A stretch of 52,581 nt of DNA from CAMCTV01 sp964420985. Its GTDB lineage: Bacteria; Bacteroidota; Bacteroidia; Flavobacteriales_D; Sanyastnellaceae. The notes beneath the pieces are model-generated. The model had not been told where the DNA came from, searched no databases, and worked only from the letters and a program-made list of their open reading frames with translations. Numbering within the stretch: position 1 is the first letter of the stretch; each line of letters begins with the position of its first letter. This document shows positions 15,730-24,954 of this stretch, piece after piece. The position numbers and the translations under genes are program-made. Location of the stretch: the NCBI GenBank assembly GCA_964420985.1, contig CAYQUT010000018.1:1-52581 (forward strand), given 5' to 3'.

Positions 15730-17998
15730 GAAATTGTTTCTCGCGCTTTTTTTGCAGTTTTTTGTATTGGCATCTTGGGGGCAGTCTTCAGGAGCATTGT
15801 GGTCCAACCAAGCATGGAAGGACTCCGTAGAAATGTGGTTGTCTCAGATGACAATTGAAGAAAAGGTGGGTCAAATGACACAAATCAATCTAGATGTCGT
15901 TTGTGAGGGAGAGATCTATAAATTGGTTGAACCCCATCACATTGATCCCAACAAACTGAGAAGGGCAATTGTGGATTGGCATGTGGGTTCTGTATTGAAT
16001 TGTGGAGGTCATGCCTACACAAGGGATCATTGGCATCAACTGATAGGTGCAATACAACAAGAAGTTCAATCTCAATCTAGACTGAAGATTCCTGTTTTGT
16101 ATGGAATTGATGCGATTCATGGAGCCAATTATGTTTTGGGTTCAACATTGTTTCCTCAACAATTGGGACAGGCTGCGTCTTTTGATCCAAGTTTGGTGCG
16201 TTATGCAGCCGGAATTACTGCTTATGAAACCCGAGCAGCTGGAATGCCTTGGAATTTCTCACCTGTATTAGATGTGGGTCGTAATCCTTTGTGGTCAAGG
16301 TTTTTTGAAACTTACGGAGAAGACCCGTATGTCTGCAGCACAATGGGAAGAGCCGCGGTTGAGGGATATCAGGGTGTATTTGGAAAGGTTGGGATCGATG
16401 ATGAACACGTTGGAGCTTGCATGAAACATTTCTTAGGCTACAGTGGGGCAAGATCTGGGAAGGATCGCACTCCTTCTATCTTGTCAGACATTGAATTAAG
16501 AGAAATATATCGTCCATCTTTTCAAGCAGCCATTGACGCGGGCGCCGTTTCAGTCATGATCAACAGTGGCGAAATCAATGGTATTCCCGTACATGCCAAT
16601 CCAAAAATATTGGTTGAGCTCCTTCGAAATGAAATGGGCTTCAAAGGGATGGCGGTGACAGATTGGGAAGATATTATCAAACTTGAAAAAAATCATCGGG
16701 TTGCCCATGATTTAAAGGAAGCAGTTTTCTTGGCTGTTGTTGGTGGAATTGATATGTGCATGGTGCCCAATGATTTTGAATTCACCCGTTTACTCATCGA
16801 ATTGGTCAAAGAAGGAAAAATTTCGCAAGACCGAATCAATGAGAGTGTTCGCCGCATTCTCTACATGAAGTATCAATTGGGTGTGATGTCACATCCTATG
16901 GGAAAACTGGATTACCCCAATTTTGGATGTGAAGTTTTTCAAAAGACAGCCCTGAACACGGCATTGTCTTCTATTACACTATTGAAAAATGAGAAGAAGT
17001 TGTTTCCCCTGCAGTCTGGAAAAAAAATATATGTGGGAGGTCCATCGGCTTCCAGCATGGTGATGCTCAACGGAGCGTGGTCAAGAACTTGGCAAGGGGT
17101 AGATCCTCAGTGGGACGACAATAGCAAGAACACCATTTTTGAGGCCATTCAAAAATGGAATGGAGCCACTACATTCACCGATGAGGCGTGGACTTCTGGA
17201 TTCAATGAGAAAGCTTTGAACAAAAAGGCCATCAAGAAATCGGATGTCATTGTTCTTTGTTTGGGAGAAATGCCCTCTACTGAAAAGCCAGGAGATATTG
17301 ATGATTTGACCTTGTCCAAGGATCAAATAGCGTTTGCGCGGTTGGTAAAAGAAATGCATAAGAAAGGCGTACCCATGGTGCTGGTTTTGGCGGAAAATCG
17401 TCCTCGATTGATTGCTGAAATTGAACCATATTTCGATGCCATTTGGATGATGTATCAGCCCGGAGATTATGGAGCGGATGCTCTGGTTCAATTGATGAGC
17501 GGTGAAGTCACACCTTCTGGACGATTGCCTTTTACCTATCCCAAATTTCCCAATACGCTATTTACCTATGACCACAAATACACGGAAACTTTGGATACTC
17601 AGTTCGGAAATAGTGCTTACCAACCACAATGGCCTTTTGGTCATGGTCTGTCTTATTCTTCATTTGAGTACAGCGGTTTGAACGTAGAGAAGAAAGACAA
17701 AGGTGATGGCAGTTGGGAGGTTGAAGTAACGATGAAAATAAAGAATAATAGTGATCGAACGGCGCAGGAAACTACATTGCTCTATGTTCAAGACGTTGTG
17801 GCGTCCGTTACTCCTCATGTCAAACGTTTAAAAAGATTTCAGAAGTTGTCTTATAAACCCAATGAGGAAAAGGAGATCAAATTCTATTTGGATAAGAAAG
17901 ACTTTGAATTCATTGGATCAGATGCACGGCCGGTTTTCGAACCAGGTGAGTTTCGAATTATGGTTGGAGGACAAGAATTAAATGTATTGTTGCCATGA
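15716..17998 (+). CDS. GH3 beta-glucosidase / exo-beta-1,3-glucosidase
   Basis: A 760-residue family 3 glycoside hydrolase. The ATG at 15716 gives a normal signal peptide (MNNNKKLFLALFLQFFVLAS, then WGQ). The frame extends upstream only with a TTG start. The barrel domain contains MPWNFSPVLDVGRNP, TYGEDPYV, CMKHFLGYS and the nucleophile segment GMAVTDWEDI, where D is the catalytic base of the SDW/TDW motif. The second domain holds ENRPRLIAEIEPY and GRLPFTYP, and a fibronectin-like C-terminal domain closes the protein. It would release glucose from oligosaccharides produced by the GH16 enzymes, probably in the periplasm. It overlaps the lipoprotein gene by 14 bases and the next GH16-like gene by 4. 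Confidence 0.95.
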   Translation: MNNNKKLFLALFLQFFVLASWGQSSGALWSNQAWKDSVEMWLSQMTIEEKVGQMTQINLDVVCEGEIYKLVEPHHIDPNKLRRAIVDWHVGSVLNCGGHAYTRDHWHQLIGAIQQEVQSQSRLKIPVLYGIDAIHGANYVLGSTLFPQQLGQAASFDPSLVRYAAGITAYETRAAGMPWNFSPVLDVGRNPLWSRFFETYGEDPYVCSTMGRAAVEGYQGVFGKVGIDDEHVGACMKHFLGYSGARSGKDRTPSILSDIELREIYRPSFQAAIDAGAVSVMINSGEINGIPVHANPKILVELLRNEMGFKGMAVTDWEDIIKLEKNHRVAHDLKEAVFLAVVGGIDMCMVPNDFEFTRLLIELVKEGKISQDRINESVRRILYMKYQLGVMSHPMGKLDYPNFGCEVFQKTALNTALSSITLLKNEKKLFPLQSGKKIYVGGPSASSMVMLNGAWSRTWQGVDPQWDDNSKNTIFEAIQKWNGATTFTDEAWTSGFNEKALNKKAIKKSDVIVLCLGEMPSTEKPGDIDDLTLSKDQIAFARLVKEMHKKGVPMVLVLAENRPRLIAEIEPYFDAIWMMYQPGDYGADALVQLMSGEVTPSGRLPFTYPKFPNTLFTYDHKYTETLDTQFGNSAYQPQWPFGHGLSYSSFEYSGLNVEKKDKGDGSWEVEVTMKIKNNSDRTAQETTLLYVQDVVASVTPHVKRLKRFQKLSYKPNEEKEIKFYLDKKDFEFIGSDARPVFEPGEFRIMVGGQELNVLLP

Positions 17999-18825
17999 AA
18001 GACAAATTGAACTATTTGGTTTTATTAATGGGTGTTATGCTGATAACATCATGTAAGCAGTCTAATCCCAATGATGTGTTGGGAAGAAAGGGCGATGAAA
18101 TTCATTTTGCAGGTCGCATTTGGGATGTGAAGTCGAGTAATCAGCCTGTAGGACCCGGCCCCAATTACTTTTCTCCATTCTATGATGATGTTTGGGTGGA
18201 TGATAAAGGTTATTTGCACTTGACCATCGATCAGCACAATGACATTTGGTACTCCTCGGAGGTGATTTCACAGGATACAATGGGCTATGGAACTTACACC
18301 TGGGTTATTCAATCAGATGCCATGGCTTTTTCTGAAAATGTAGTGTTGGGATTATTTACCTGGGACGATAGCACTTTTATTACGGATGGAAATAGCGAGG
18401 TGGATATTGAATTGTCCAAATGGGGGGATGCGACAAGTCTTACGCCATTAACTTATTCAGTTCAGCCGGTTAGCTTTGGGTCTTTTTATCCGGAGCGCAC
18501 GAAGGAAATGACAACGGCTGATGGCGTATTGAAAGGGGTAACGACGCATCAATTTGAATGGACACCTACGCTGATTTCTTGGAAAAGTTATCAAGGAAAG
18601 GGTACTTCTGGGGAGGTAATCGGACAATGGAGTTTTAATCTGAACCATCCGCCGCGTATCAAATATGAAGGGGGTGTGGCTTCAAACCCAATCGTCATAC
18701 CCGCTCCGGGCAGACACACCAATACACGAATGAATCTTTGGACTTTGCCCTATCAATCTGTTGGTCCAATCAATTCGATGAAGCATGAGGTGGTGATCCA
18801 AGATTTCTTATATTCACCGTTGTAA
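17995..18825 (+). CDS. GH16-like lipoprotein
   Basis: A 276-residue protein with a lipobox (ITSC, lipidated cysteine at residue 20). The body is a concanavalin-like jelly roll. The segment NSEVDIELSKW supplies an E-x-D-x-E site like that of lichenase-type GH16 enzymes, and DEIHFAGRIWDVK and YGTYTWVIQSD match early strands of the family. The C-terminal end VVIQDFLYSPL takes the place of the usual final strand. The enzyme is probably tethered to the outer membrane and cuts glucan fragments near the barrels. It is distant from the T9SS-exported GH16 at 3041-4072, so the locus has two unlike members. Substrate is inferred. Confidence 0.75.
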   Translation: MKDKLNYLVLLMGVMLITSCKQSNPNDVLGRKGDEIHFAGRIWDVKSSNQPVGPGPNYFSPFYDDVWVDDKGYLHLTIDQHNDIWYSSEVISQDTMGYGTYTWVIQSDAMAFSENVVLGLFTWDDSTFITDGNSEVDIELSKWGDATSLTPLTYSVQPVSFGSFYPERTKEMTTADGVLKGVTTHQFEWTPTLISWKSYQGKGTSGEVIGQWSFNLNHPPRIKYEGGVASNPIVIPAPGRHTNTRMNLWTLPYQSVGPINSMKHEVVIQDFLYSPL

Positions 18826-18835
18826 GTTTTTGGAT

Positions 18836-20194
18836 ATGAGAAAAAATGGTGTACTCAGTTTCGTTGTTGTGTTGTGTTCAATGGCAACTTTCGGGCAAAC
18901 CAATCCTGCCATAACAGGTTGGCTCATCAATGACCAGGGATTAATGGGTAGCCATTATGTACAGGGGAATTCGACACCCATTTCAGATAATGTTGCTGCC
19001 AATGTGCAACAAGTTCAGTACTCTAATAACTGGGTTTATGTGCACACCAATGGGATTCCTTCTTATGTGACTGGACCATTTTTAGATGGAAATCCTTCTT
19101 TGGCTACCGATCAAAATGCAATCTTTAAATTTCCGCTAAATCCCGTTCAAAATACTGGAACACCCAGCCCAACAACAGGAGGGAATATTGGAGTTTTTGT
19201 GAATGGCGTTGCATTGTTTGACTACCGCGATGGAGTCTCTTGGAACAACAATACCCAGGCGGAAGGTGGTGGCCCCATCCAAGGCCCCCCCGGTCAGGGC
19301 GTTTGGAATCGGGACGCAATAGTGGCTGAGCGAGCTGGATTTGATTGCGCCAAAGGTCACCCTGCCATGGGCAATTACCATCACCATCAAAATCCAAGTG
19401 CTTTTGATTTGGATCTCGTAACCTTGTCTTCTGTTTGTAACTTGTATGACGCAGACGGATTGTATGTGATCAATGCCAATGAGCATTCTCCATTGATTGG
19501 ATATGCCTATGATGGATATCCTATCTATGGAGCCTACGGATATTTGAATACAGATGGATCAGGCGGAATAGTGCGCATGAAGTCTTCCTATCAATTGAGG
19601 GATATTGCAGTGAGAACACATTATGCGGATGGAACGGATGTAACGGATGGTCCCGCGGTGAGTTCGACCTATCCTTTGGGACGGTACAGGGAGGATTATG
19701 AATATGTAATGCACAGCAATGAGCCCGATTATCTTGATGAACATAATGGTCGGTACTGTATAACACCAGAATATCCCAATGGTATCTATGCCTATTTCTG
19801 CACGGTAGATGAGAATTGGAACAGTGCATATCCTTATGCGGTTGGACCTACCTTCTATGGCGTTAAAAACGCAATGAAAGTAACCTCAGTAACAGAGGCC
19901 GTGACCACCTATAATCCGACGGTAGAAATGTTGGAACAAAATGATTCGGAGAGATGGAAAGCTTATTTTGATAAATCGCTAGACGTTGTTGTTTTACAAT
20001 ACAAAGGATTGTTAAGAGAGAATGGGATGTTGAATTGTTGGGATAGCAAAGGAGGATTATTGCAAACGCGATCTTTGGCGGCAGGTTCAACTATTGTTTT
20101 TATAGAGGCATCCAGCTGGCTTTCTGGGCAGTATTTCATTGAATTGCGGAGCGGAGAAAATCGAACCGTTTTAAAAGTTCAAATAAACAGATAG
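18836..20194 (+). CDS. Secreted YHYH-domain protein with C-terminal sorting-like domain
   Basis: A 452-residue protein starting at the ATG at 18836 with a signal peptide ending ATFGQ. The centre carries the YHYH family signature: GNYHHHQNP near residue 182, then LIGYAYDGYPIYGAYG and YCITPEYPNGIYAYF, with histidines and aspartates suited to metal binding. The last 85 residues resemble a type A sorting domain, ending FIELRSGENRTVLKVQINR, so export through T9SS is likely. The function of the YHYH family is not established. Here it is the last gene of the glucan operon, 10 bases after the GH16-like gene and directly before a terminator, which ties it to the locus. Confidence 0.85.
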   Translation: MRKNGVLSFVVVLCSMATFGQTNPAITGWLINDQGLMGSHYVQGNSTPISDNVAANVQQVQYSNNWVYVHTNGIPSYVTGPFLDGNPSLATDQNAIFKFPLNPVQNTGTPSPTTGGNIGVFVNGVALFDYRDGVSWNNNTQAEGGGPIQGPPGQGVWNRDAIVAERAGFDCAKGHPAMGNYHHHQNPSAFDLDLVTLSSVCNLYDADGLYVINANEHSPLIGYAYDGYPIYGAYGYLNTDGSGGIVRMKSSYQLRDIAVRTHYADGTDVTDGPAVSSTYPLGRYREDYEYVMHSNEPDYLDEHNGRYCITPEYPNGIYAYFCTVDENWNSAYPYAVGPTFYGVKNAMKVTSVTEAVTTYNPTVEMLEQNDSERWKAYFDKSLDVVVLQYKGLLRENGMLNCWDSKGGLLQTRSLAAGSTIVFIEASSWLSGQYFIELRSGENRTVLKVQINR

Positions 20195-20195
20195 A

Positions 20196-20224
20196 AAAGG
20201 AGGTGAAAAACCTCTTTTTTTTTT
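20196..20224 (+). terminator. Rho-independent terminator of the GH operon
   Basis: GAGGT (20200-20204), loop GAAAA, ACCTC (20210-20214), then ten T, extended by A-T pairs at the base. It follows the YHYH gene stop directly and separates the operon from the promoter of the 1521-residue gene. Confidence 0.85.
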
Positions 20225-20238
20225 GTCTAAAATGGAGT

Positions 20239-20293
20239 TATTGTAAAAATTACAAAAATACTTTTTGTTTTAATAACAATAATGTTATTTTAG
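20239..20293. promoter_or_regulatory. Promoter of the 1521-aa gene with two tandem palindromic operators
   Basis: On the plus strand: TTTTTG at 20262-20267, an 18-base spacer, and TATTTTAG at 20286-20293. Two copies of the locus palindrome face each other. Site 1 is ATTGT-N7-ACAAAAATA at 20240-20260. Site 2 is TACTTTTTGT-N7-ACAAT at 20259-20280 and covers the -33 box and spacer. The other two promoters have a single copy, so this gene may be under stronger or cooperative control. Confidence 0.75.
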
Positions 20294-20317
20294 CATTAGA
20301 AACCAAAACAAATATCT

Positions 20318-23300
20318 ATGAAAAAATACCTAATCACGACGATGCTGATTGCCTTGAGTTCCATCATGGCGTTGGCATTTAATGTCACCTTCCAGGTGGA
20401 CATGACCAACGTCTCGGGCTTTACAACAGCCAATGTCAATGGGACGTTCAACAATTGGTGCGGAGGCTGTGCGGCCATGACAGATGCCAATAACGACAAC
20501 GTTTGGGACATCACTTTCGATATTCCAGCAGGAACGTATGAATATAAATTTACAGCCGATGGATGGACTCAACAGGAGAGTTTAACTCCAGGATCAGCTT
20601 GTACTGTGACCAACTTTGGATACACCAATCGTTCCTTGACGGTTACCGGTGATGTTGTACTTCCTGTCGTTTGTTGGGGAGCTTGCGCTTCTTGCACATC
20701 CGTATACCCGGTTACATTTAAGGTAGACATGGCCAATGTGACCAGTGCCTACACTCAAGTTCAGTTGGCTGGATCATTCAATGGTTGGAATCCTCCTGCC
20801 AATGCCATGACTGATGCCAACAGTGATGGTGTTTATGAAACAACCATCAGTTTGGCTCCTGGTACCTATGAGTATAAATTTGCTGCAGATAACTGGACCA
20901 TTCAAGAGAACTTGACTGCAGGGTCAAGTTGCACAGTGACCAATTTCGGTTACACCAATCGTACCATTACGGTGACCAATGCTGGACAAGTTTTGGATGC
21001 GGTATGTTGGGGAGCATGCGTAGCATGTAATGCAGTATTGCCCTCTTATAATGTCACATTTAAAGTGGACATGTCCCAAACAACAGGATTTACCACCCCA
21101 GAATTGAATGGTACATTTAACAACTGGTGCGGAAACTGCACACAGATGTCCGATGCCAATAGTGATGGTATATGGGAGGTGACTGTTTCTCTTCAAGCGG
21201 GTACTTATGAGTACAAGTTTGCCCATGATAACTGGGCTGGTTCAGAGCAGTTGACAGAAGGTTCTTCTTGTACTGTAACCAATGGCGGATTTACAAATCG
21301 TGTCATCACGGTTTCTGGAAATACCGTTTTAGATCCCGTATGTTATGCTTCTTGTTCTGCATGTGTTGTAGCCGTTCCTGGTTGTAACAATAGTGCTGCT
21401 GTTAATTATAACCCGGCGGCCACCACCAATGATGGTTCTTGTTTGTTTGCAACTACGCTTAACGTTGATATGACATGTGCAGGTACTTTCTCCAATGTAT
21501 ACGCAACAGGTCCTTGGTGCGGTTGGTGCGGTGCTGAAACTTACAATGTAATGACCGATGCCAACAGCGATGGAATCTACACTGTGGTTTTGAATTTGGC
21601 CGCTGGTAATGTGGAATACAAATACATGGTGGACAACTGGTCTTCACAAGAGAATTTGATTGATGATGTTCAGGCGGGTAATGGCTCATGCGCACCCGTT
21701 ACAGACGGTGCCAACTATGCCAACAGACAAATTGTAGTGGGAACCACTGCCAACGATGTTTACGGAAGATGTTCAGCTTGTCCTGGAAATACTTACAATG
21801 TTACTTTTAAAGTTGATTTGAGTCAGGTAACTTCCTCTTTCACGACACCAACGGTTAATGGTTCTTTCAATGGTTGGAGCGGAAACGCAAACCCATTGAC
21901 GGATGCCAACAACGATGGTATTTGGGAGACAACCATCAACTTGGCACCAGGCTCATACGAATACAAATTTGCAGCGGATGATTGGGCAATTCAAGAGAAT
22001 TTGGTTGCAGGTTCTTCATGTACAGTAACAAATTTTGGTTACACCAACCGTTCATTGACGGTAGGAAGTGCAGACCAAGTTTTGGATGCAGTATGTTGGG
22101 GTGCTTGTGTGGCTTGTTCTCAAGTTGCACCCAATTACAACGTTACTTTTAGAGTGAATATGTCTCAAACAACAGGATTCACTACCCCAGAGGTAAATGG
22201 TACTTTCAACAACTGGTGCGGTAACTGTACACCAATGACAGATGCCAACAATGACGGTATTTGGGAAGTGACCGTGTCTTTGCAATCAGGTGTAACGTAT
22301 GAGTACAAATATTCTTACGATGCATGGGCTGGTCAGGAGAATTTGACTGCTGGTTCATCTTGCACTGTTACCAATGGCGCTTATACCAATCGTGTTATCA
22401 CAGTGACTGCTCCAGCAACTTTGGATGTGGTTTGCTTTGGATCTTGCACGGATTGTGGACCTATCTCTGTTCCAGGTTGTACCAACAGCACAGCTGTTAA
22501 TTACAACGCCTCTGCGACAACAGATGATGGATCATGTTTGTATGCTACCACTTTCAACGTAGACATGACTTGTGCCGGAACTTATTCAACAGTTCATGTC
22601 ACAGGTCCATGGTGCGGTTGGTGCGCAGCTGAAACCTACAACACCATGTCAGACGTGGATGCTGATGGTATCTACACAGTGACTGTGAATTTGGCTGCAG
22701 GAAACGTAGAATACAAATACATGGTTGATGGTTTTGCGTCTCAAGAAAACTTGGTTGATGATATGCAGAATGGCGCTACTTGTGCCCCTGTAACAGATTA
22801 TGCCAACTATGCCAACCGTCAAGGTGCTGTTGGTTCTACTTTCAATGATGTATATGGCCGTTGTGTAGCTTGCGAGCAGGGTATCCCTGGTTGTATCGAT
22901 GCTACAGCTGTGAATTTCAATCCAATTGCCACCTACTCTGATGGTTCTTGTTTGTATGCCACTACGTTCAACGTAGACATGGCATGTGCAGGTTCTTACT
23001 CAACCGTTCACGTAACTGGTCCATGGTGCGGATGGTGTGGTGCAGAAGCATACAACACAATGACAGACGACAACAATGATGGTGTTTACACCGTTACTGT
23101 GAACTTGGCCGCAGGAAATGTTGAATACAAATACATGGTAGACAACTGGAGCTCACAAGAGAACTTGGTCGATGACATGCAAAACGGAGGTACTTGTGCC
23201 CCAGTAACAGATTATGCCAACTATGCCAACCGTCAAGGAGTAATAGGTTCTACTTTCAATGATGTTTATGGAAGTTGTTCTGCATGTTGTTTGAATTTGA

Positions 23301-24883
23301 CCTATTATGTTGATGCAGATGGTGATGGAGAAGGTGCAGGAAATGCAGTTACATTGTGTGCTGTTCCTACTTCTGGTTATTCTTTGAATGGCAATGACTG
23401 TAATGACAATAGTGCTGCTGTCAATACTTCTGCTACGGAAGTTTGCGGTAACGCAACAGATGAGAACTGTGATGGTATCGTTGGAATTTGCGCTGACGAT
23501 TATGCTGCCGCTACTAATGTAGTTTCCATTGGACAATATGGAACAGGCGTTCAGACTTCAATCAACGTGAATTTGGCCTCTGCTTCTAATTCTGTTCAAT
23601 CTGCAGGTTCAGGAAATGATGCTTGGTATACTTTCACTGCGGCTGCGAACGCTGTTCGCATTGCTTTGAAGGGTTCTACTTCCACGCAAGATGATAACGA
23701 CTTGGCATTGTACGATTATGAAGTGGGTGCAACAGGTCAGTTGATTCCTCTGTCAGCAGAAGATGATGTCCATGTAGGTAGCCAGGGAAATGCAACAGAT
23801 GCAGGAAATGAGGTGTTGTATTTTGATGGTTTAACTGTTGGAAATACCTATGCGATTTGCGTAAGCAACAACAACAATGCCCCTGGTACTTGTGTTTTGA
23901 CCATCAGCAACTTGAATGCGAGTACAACAGACATCGGTCCTTATACGAGCTATACCAACAACTATACTTCAACTTGTCAAAACTTCAAAGTGAAGTACAG
24001 AGCAGGAGCCATTGCCTATACAGTAAACCGTTGGGCTGACGCAACCATGCAAGGTGCTCCTGATTTTTCATACACCATTGGAGGAAGTGTCAATACAACG
24101 ATTTGTCAGTTGGGTAAAATAGTAGGGGCTAACTTTTCAGGCCAATCTCAAACCAAGTATGTATCTGTAGATGTCACTTATTCTTTGACAGATGCTTTTG
24201 GAAATCCTGTTTCTGTTACTGCCGTAGCACAGAATGCAGCTTCTTTCACCATGAGTTCTGAAGCAGCTTTAACGGTGCGCGCCACAGATCAGTGTCCTGC
24301 TTATAAAAACCCTGTTTACAACTCAATTGCGACCAACCGTTCTGTTTGCGGAACATCGCGTTATCAGTGGGAGTTTACTTTGCAATATCCCACAGTTGGA
24401 TTGCCTTCAGTTATTAACGGTAATGTTGGAGGAACAAGAACATTGCCTTTGAACACTGTGAGCGGTATTACTACAGGTCAACGTTACGATGTTCGTATTC
24501 AATCCAAGCATTCGGACAACGTATCAGTTTCTGATTTCTCTACTTCTACTTGTGTGAGAACATTGGGAGCTGCTGGTATGCCGACACTTGAAAACAATGA
24601 CGAAGTGGTTGTTGTAAAAGACAATGCATCTGGAATTTATGCCGCATACCCCAATCCATTTGATGGTAACAATATCCGTATTGCATTGTCAAATGTTGAG
24701 GGTACTATGGATGTGGTAATCGTTGACGTTACAGGAAAGGTTGTTCACCAAGAGCAAGTAGTTTCAGAGGGTGAACTGGTAAAAGATTTGTCAATGAATC
24801 AATCACTACCAACCGGAATGTATCAGCTTATTTTCAAGAACAATGGAAACGTCCAATCCTTGAAATTAATGGTATCCAAATAG
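20318..24883 (+). CDS. Giant secreted eight-module carbohydrate-binding-like protein with MopE-type domain, T9SS cargo (1521 aa)
   Basis: A 20-residue signal peptide is followed by eight cysteine-rich CBM48-like modules. Those near 21-128, 130-239, 241-351, 491-603 and 604-714 are the first type (NGTFNNWCGxC, CWGACxxC). Those near 376-489, 743-854 and 882-989 are the second (HVTGPWCGWC, NVEYKYMVD). GCxxxxAVNYNPxAT-like repeats precede each second-type module. Next come a Cu-binding MopE-type metal-binding motif (about 991-1058, YYVDADGDGEG to CDGIV), a PPC-like beta domain (1059-1202), an unassigned domain (1204-1421) and a type A sorting domain (from AAYPNPF). No catalytic domain is present. 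It is probably a long surface-displayed glucan binder or adhesin. The gene stands alone between two terminators and has the double operator. Confidence 0.85.
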   Translation: MKKYLITTMLIALSSIMALAFNVTFQVDMTNVSGFTTANVNGTFNNWCGGCAAMTDANNDNVWDITFDIPAGTYEYKFTADGWTQQESLTPGSACTVTNFGYTNRSLTVTGDVVLPVVCWGACASCTSVYPVTFKVDMANVTSAYTQVQLAGSFNGWNPPANAMTDANSDGVYETTISLAPGTYEYKFAADNWTIQENLTAGSSCTVTNFGYTNRTITVTNAGQVLDAVCWGACVACNAVLPSYNVTFKVDMSQTTGFTTPELNGTFNNWCGNCTQMSDANSDGIWEVTVSLQAGTYEYKFAHDNWAGSEQLTEGSSCTVTNGGFTNRVITVSGNTVLDPVCYASCSACVVAVPGCNNSAAVNYNPAATTNDGSCLFATTLNVDMTCAGTFSNVYATGPWCGWCGAETYNVMTDANSDGIYTVVLNLAAGNVEYKYMVDNWSSQENLIDDVQAGNGSCAPVTDGANYANRQIVVGTTANDVYGRCSACPGNTYNVTFKVDLSQVTSSFTTPTVNGSFNGWSGNANPLTDANNDGIWETTINLAPGSYEYKFAADDWAIQENLVAGSSCTVTNFGYTNRSLTVGSADQVLDAVCWGACVACSQVAPNYNVTFRVNMSQTTGFTTPEVNGTFNNWCGNCTPMTDANNDGIWEVTVSLQSGVTYEYKYSYDAWAGQENLTAGSSCTVTNGAYTNRVITVTAPATLDVVCFGSCTDCGPISVPGCTNSTAVNYNASATTDDGSCLYATTFNVDMTCAGTYSTVHVTGPWCGWCAAETYNTMSDVDADGIYTVTVNLAAGNVEYKYMVDGFASQENLVDDMQNGATCAPVTDYANYANRQGAVGSTFNDVYGRCVACEQGIPGCIDATAVNFNPIATYSDGSCLYATTFNVDMACAGSYSTVHVTGPWCGWCGAEAYNTMTDDNNDGVYTVTVNLAAGNVEYKYMVDNWSSQENLVDDMQNGGTCAPVTDYANYANRQGVIGSTFNDVYGSCSACCLNLTYYVDADGDGEGAGNAVTLCAVPTSGYSLNGNDCNDNSAAVNTSATEVCGNATDENCDGIVGICADDYAAATNVVSIGQYGTGVQTSINVNLASASNSVQSAGSGNDAWYTFTAAANAVRIALKGSTSTQDDNDLALYDYEVGATGQLIPLSAEDDVHVGSQGNATDAGNEVLYFDGLTVGNTYAICVSNNNNAPGTCVLTISNLNASTTDIGPYTSYTNNYTSTCQNFKVKYRAGAIAYTVNRWADATMQGAPDFSYTIGGSVNTTICQLGKIVGANFSGQSQTKYVSVDVTYSLTDAFGNPVSVTAVAQNAASFTMSSEAALTVRATDQCPAYKNPVYNSIATNRSVCGTSRYQWEFTLQYPTVGLPSVINGNVGGTRTLPLNTVSGITTGQRYDVRIQSKHSDNVSVSDFSTSTCVRTLGAAGMPTLENNDEVVVVKDNASGIYAAYPNPFDGNNIRIALSNVEGTMDVVIVDVTGKVVHQEQVVSEGELVKDLSMNQSLPTGMYQLIFKNNGNVQSLKLMVSK
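22545..23285 (+). repeat. Near-identical duplicated module unit inside the 1521-aa gene
   Basis: The second-type modules at about 22545-22880 and 22965-23285 are nearly the same at DNA level. For example 22797-22825 and 23209-23237 match base for base over GATTATGCCAACTATGCC and the following CAACCGTCAAGG. Synonymous third positions agree as well, which points to recent duplication or gene conversion rather than selection on the protein alone. Confidence 0.75.
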
Positions 24884-24910
24884 GTTTTGTTAGTTTTACT
24901 TGGTGCCGAA

Positions 24911-24943
24911 AAAAGGCTCTCCATTTGGGGAGCCTTTTTTTTT
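24911..24943. terminator. Rho-independent terminator
   Basis: A run of A, GGCTCTCC (24915-24922), loop ATTT, GGGGAGCC (24927-24934), then nine T. The stem is eight pairs with one G-U. It ends the 1521-residue gene and lies just before the next ATG at 24955. Confidence 0.9.
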
Positions 24944-24954
24944 ACATTCGCCAG

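Noticed and set aside
20318..23285. Regularly spaced repeated DNA that could look like a repeat array or CRISPR
   Set aside because: The spacing is about 330 bases and the repeats are coding modules with a conserved reading frame; there are no short identical repeats with unique spacers.
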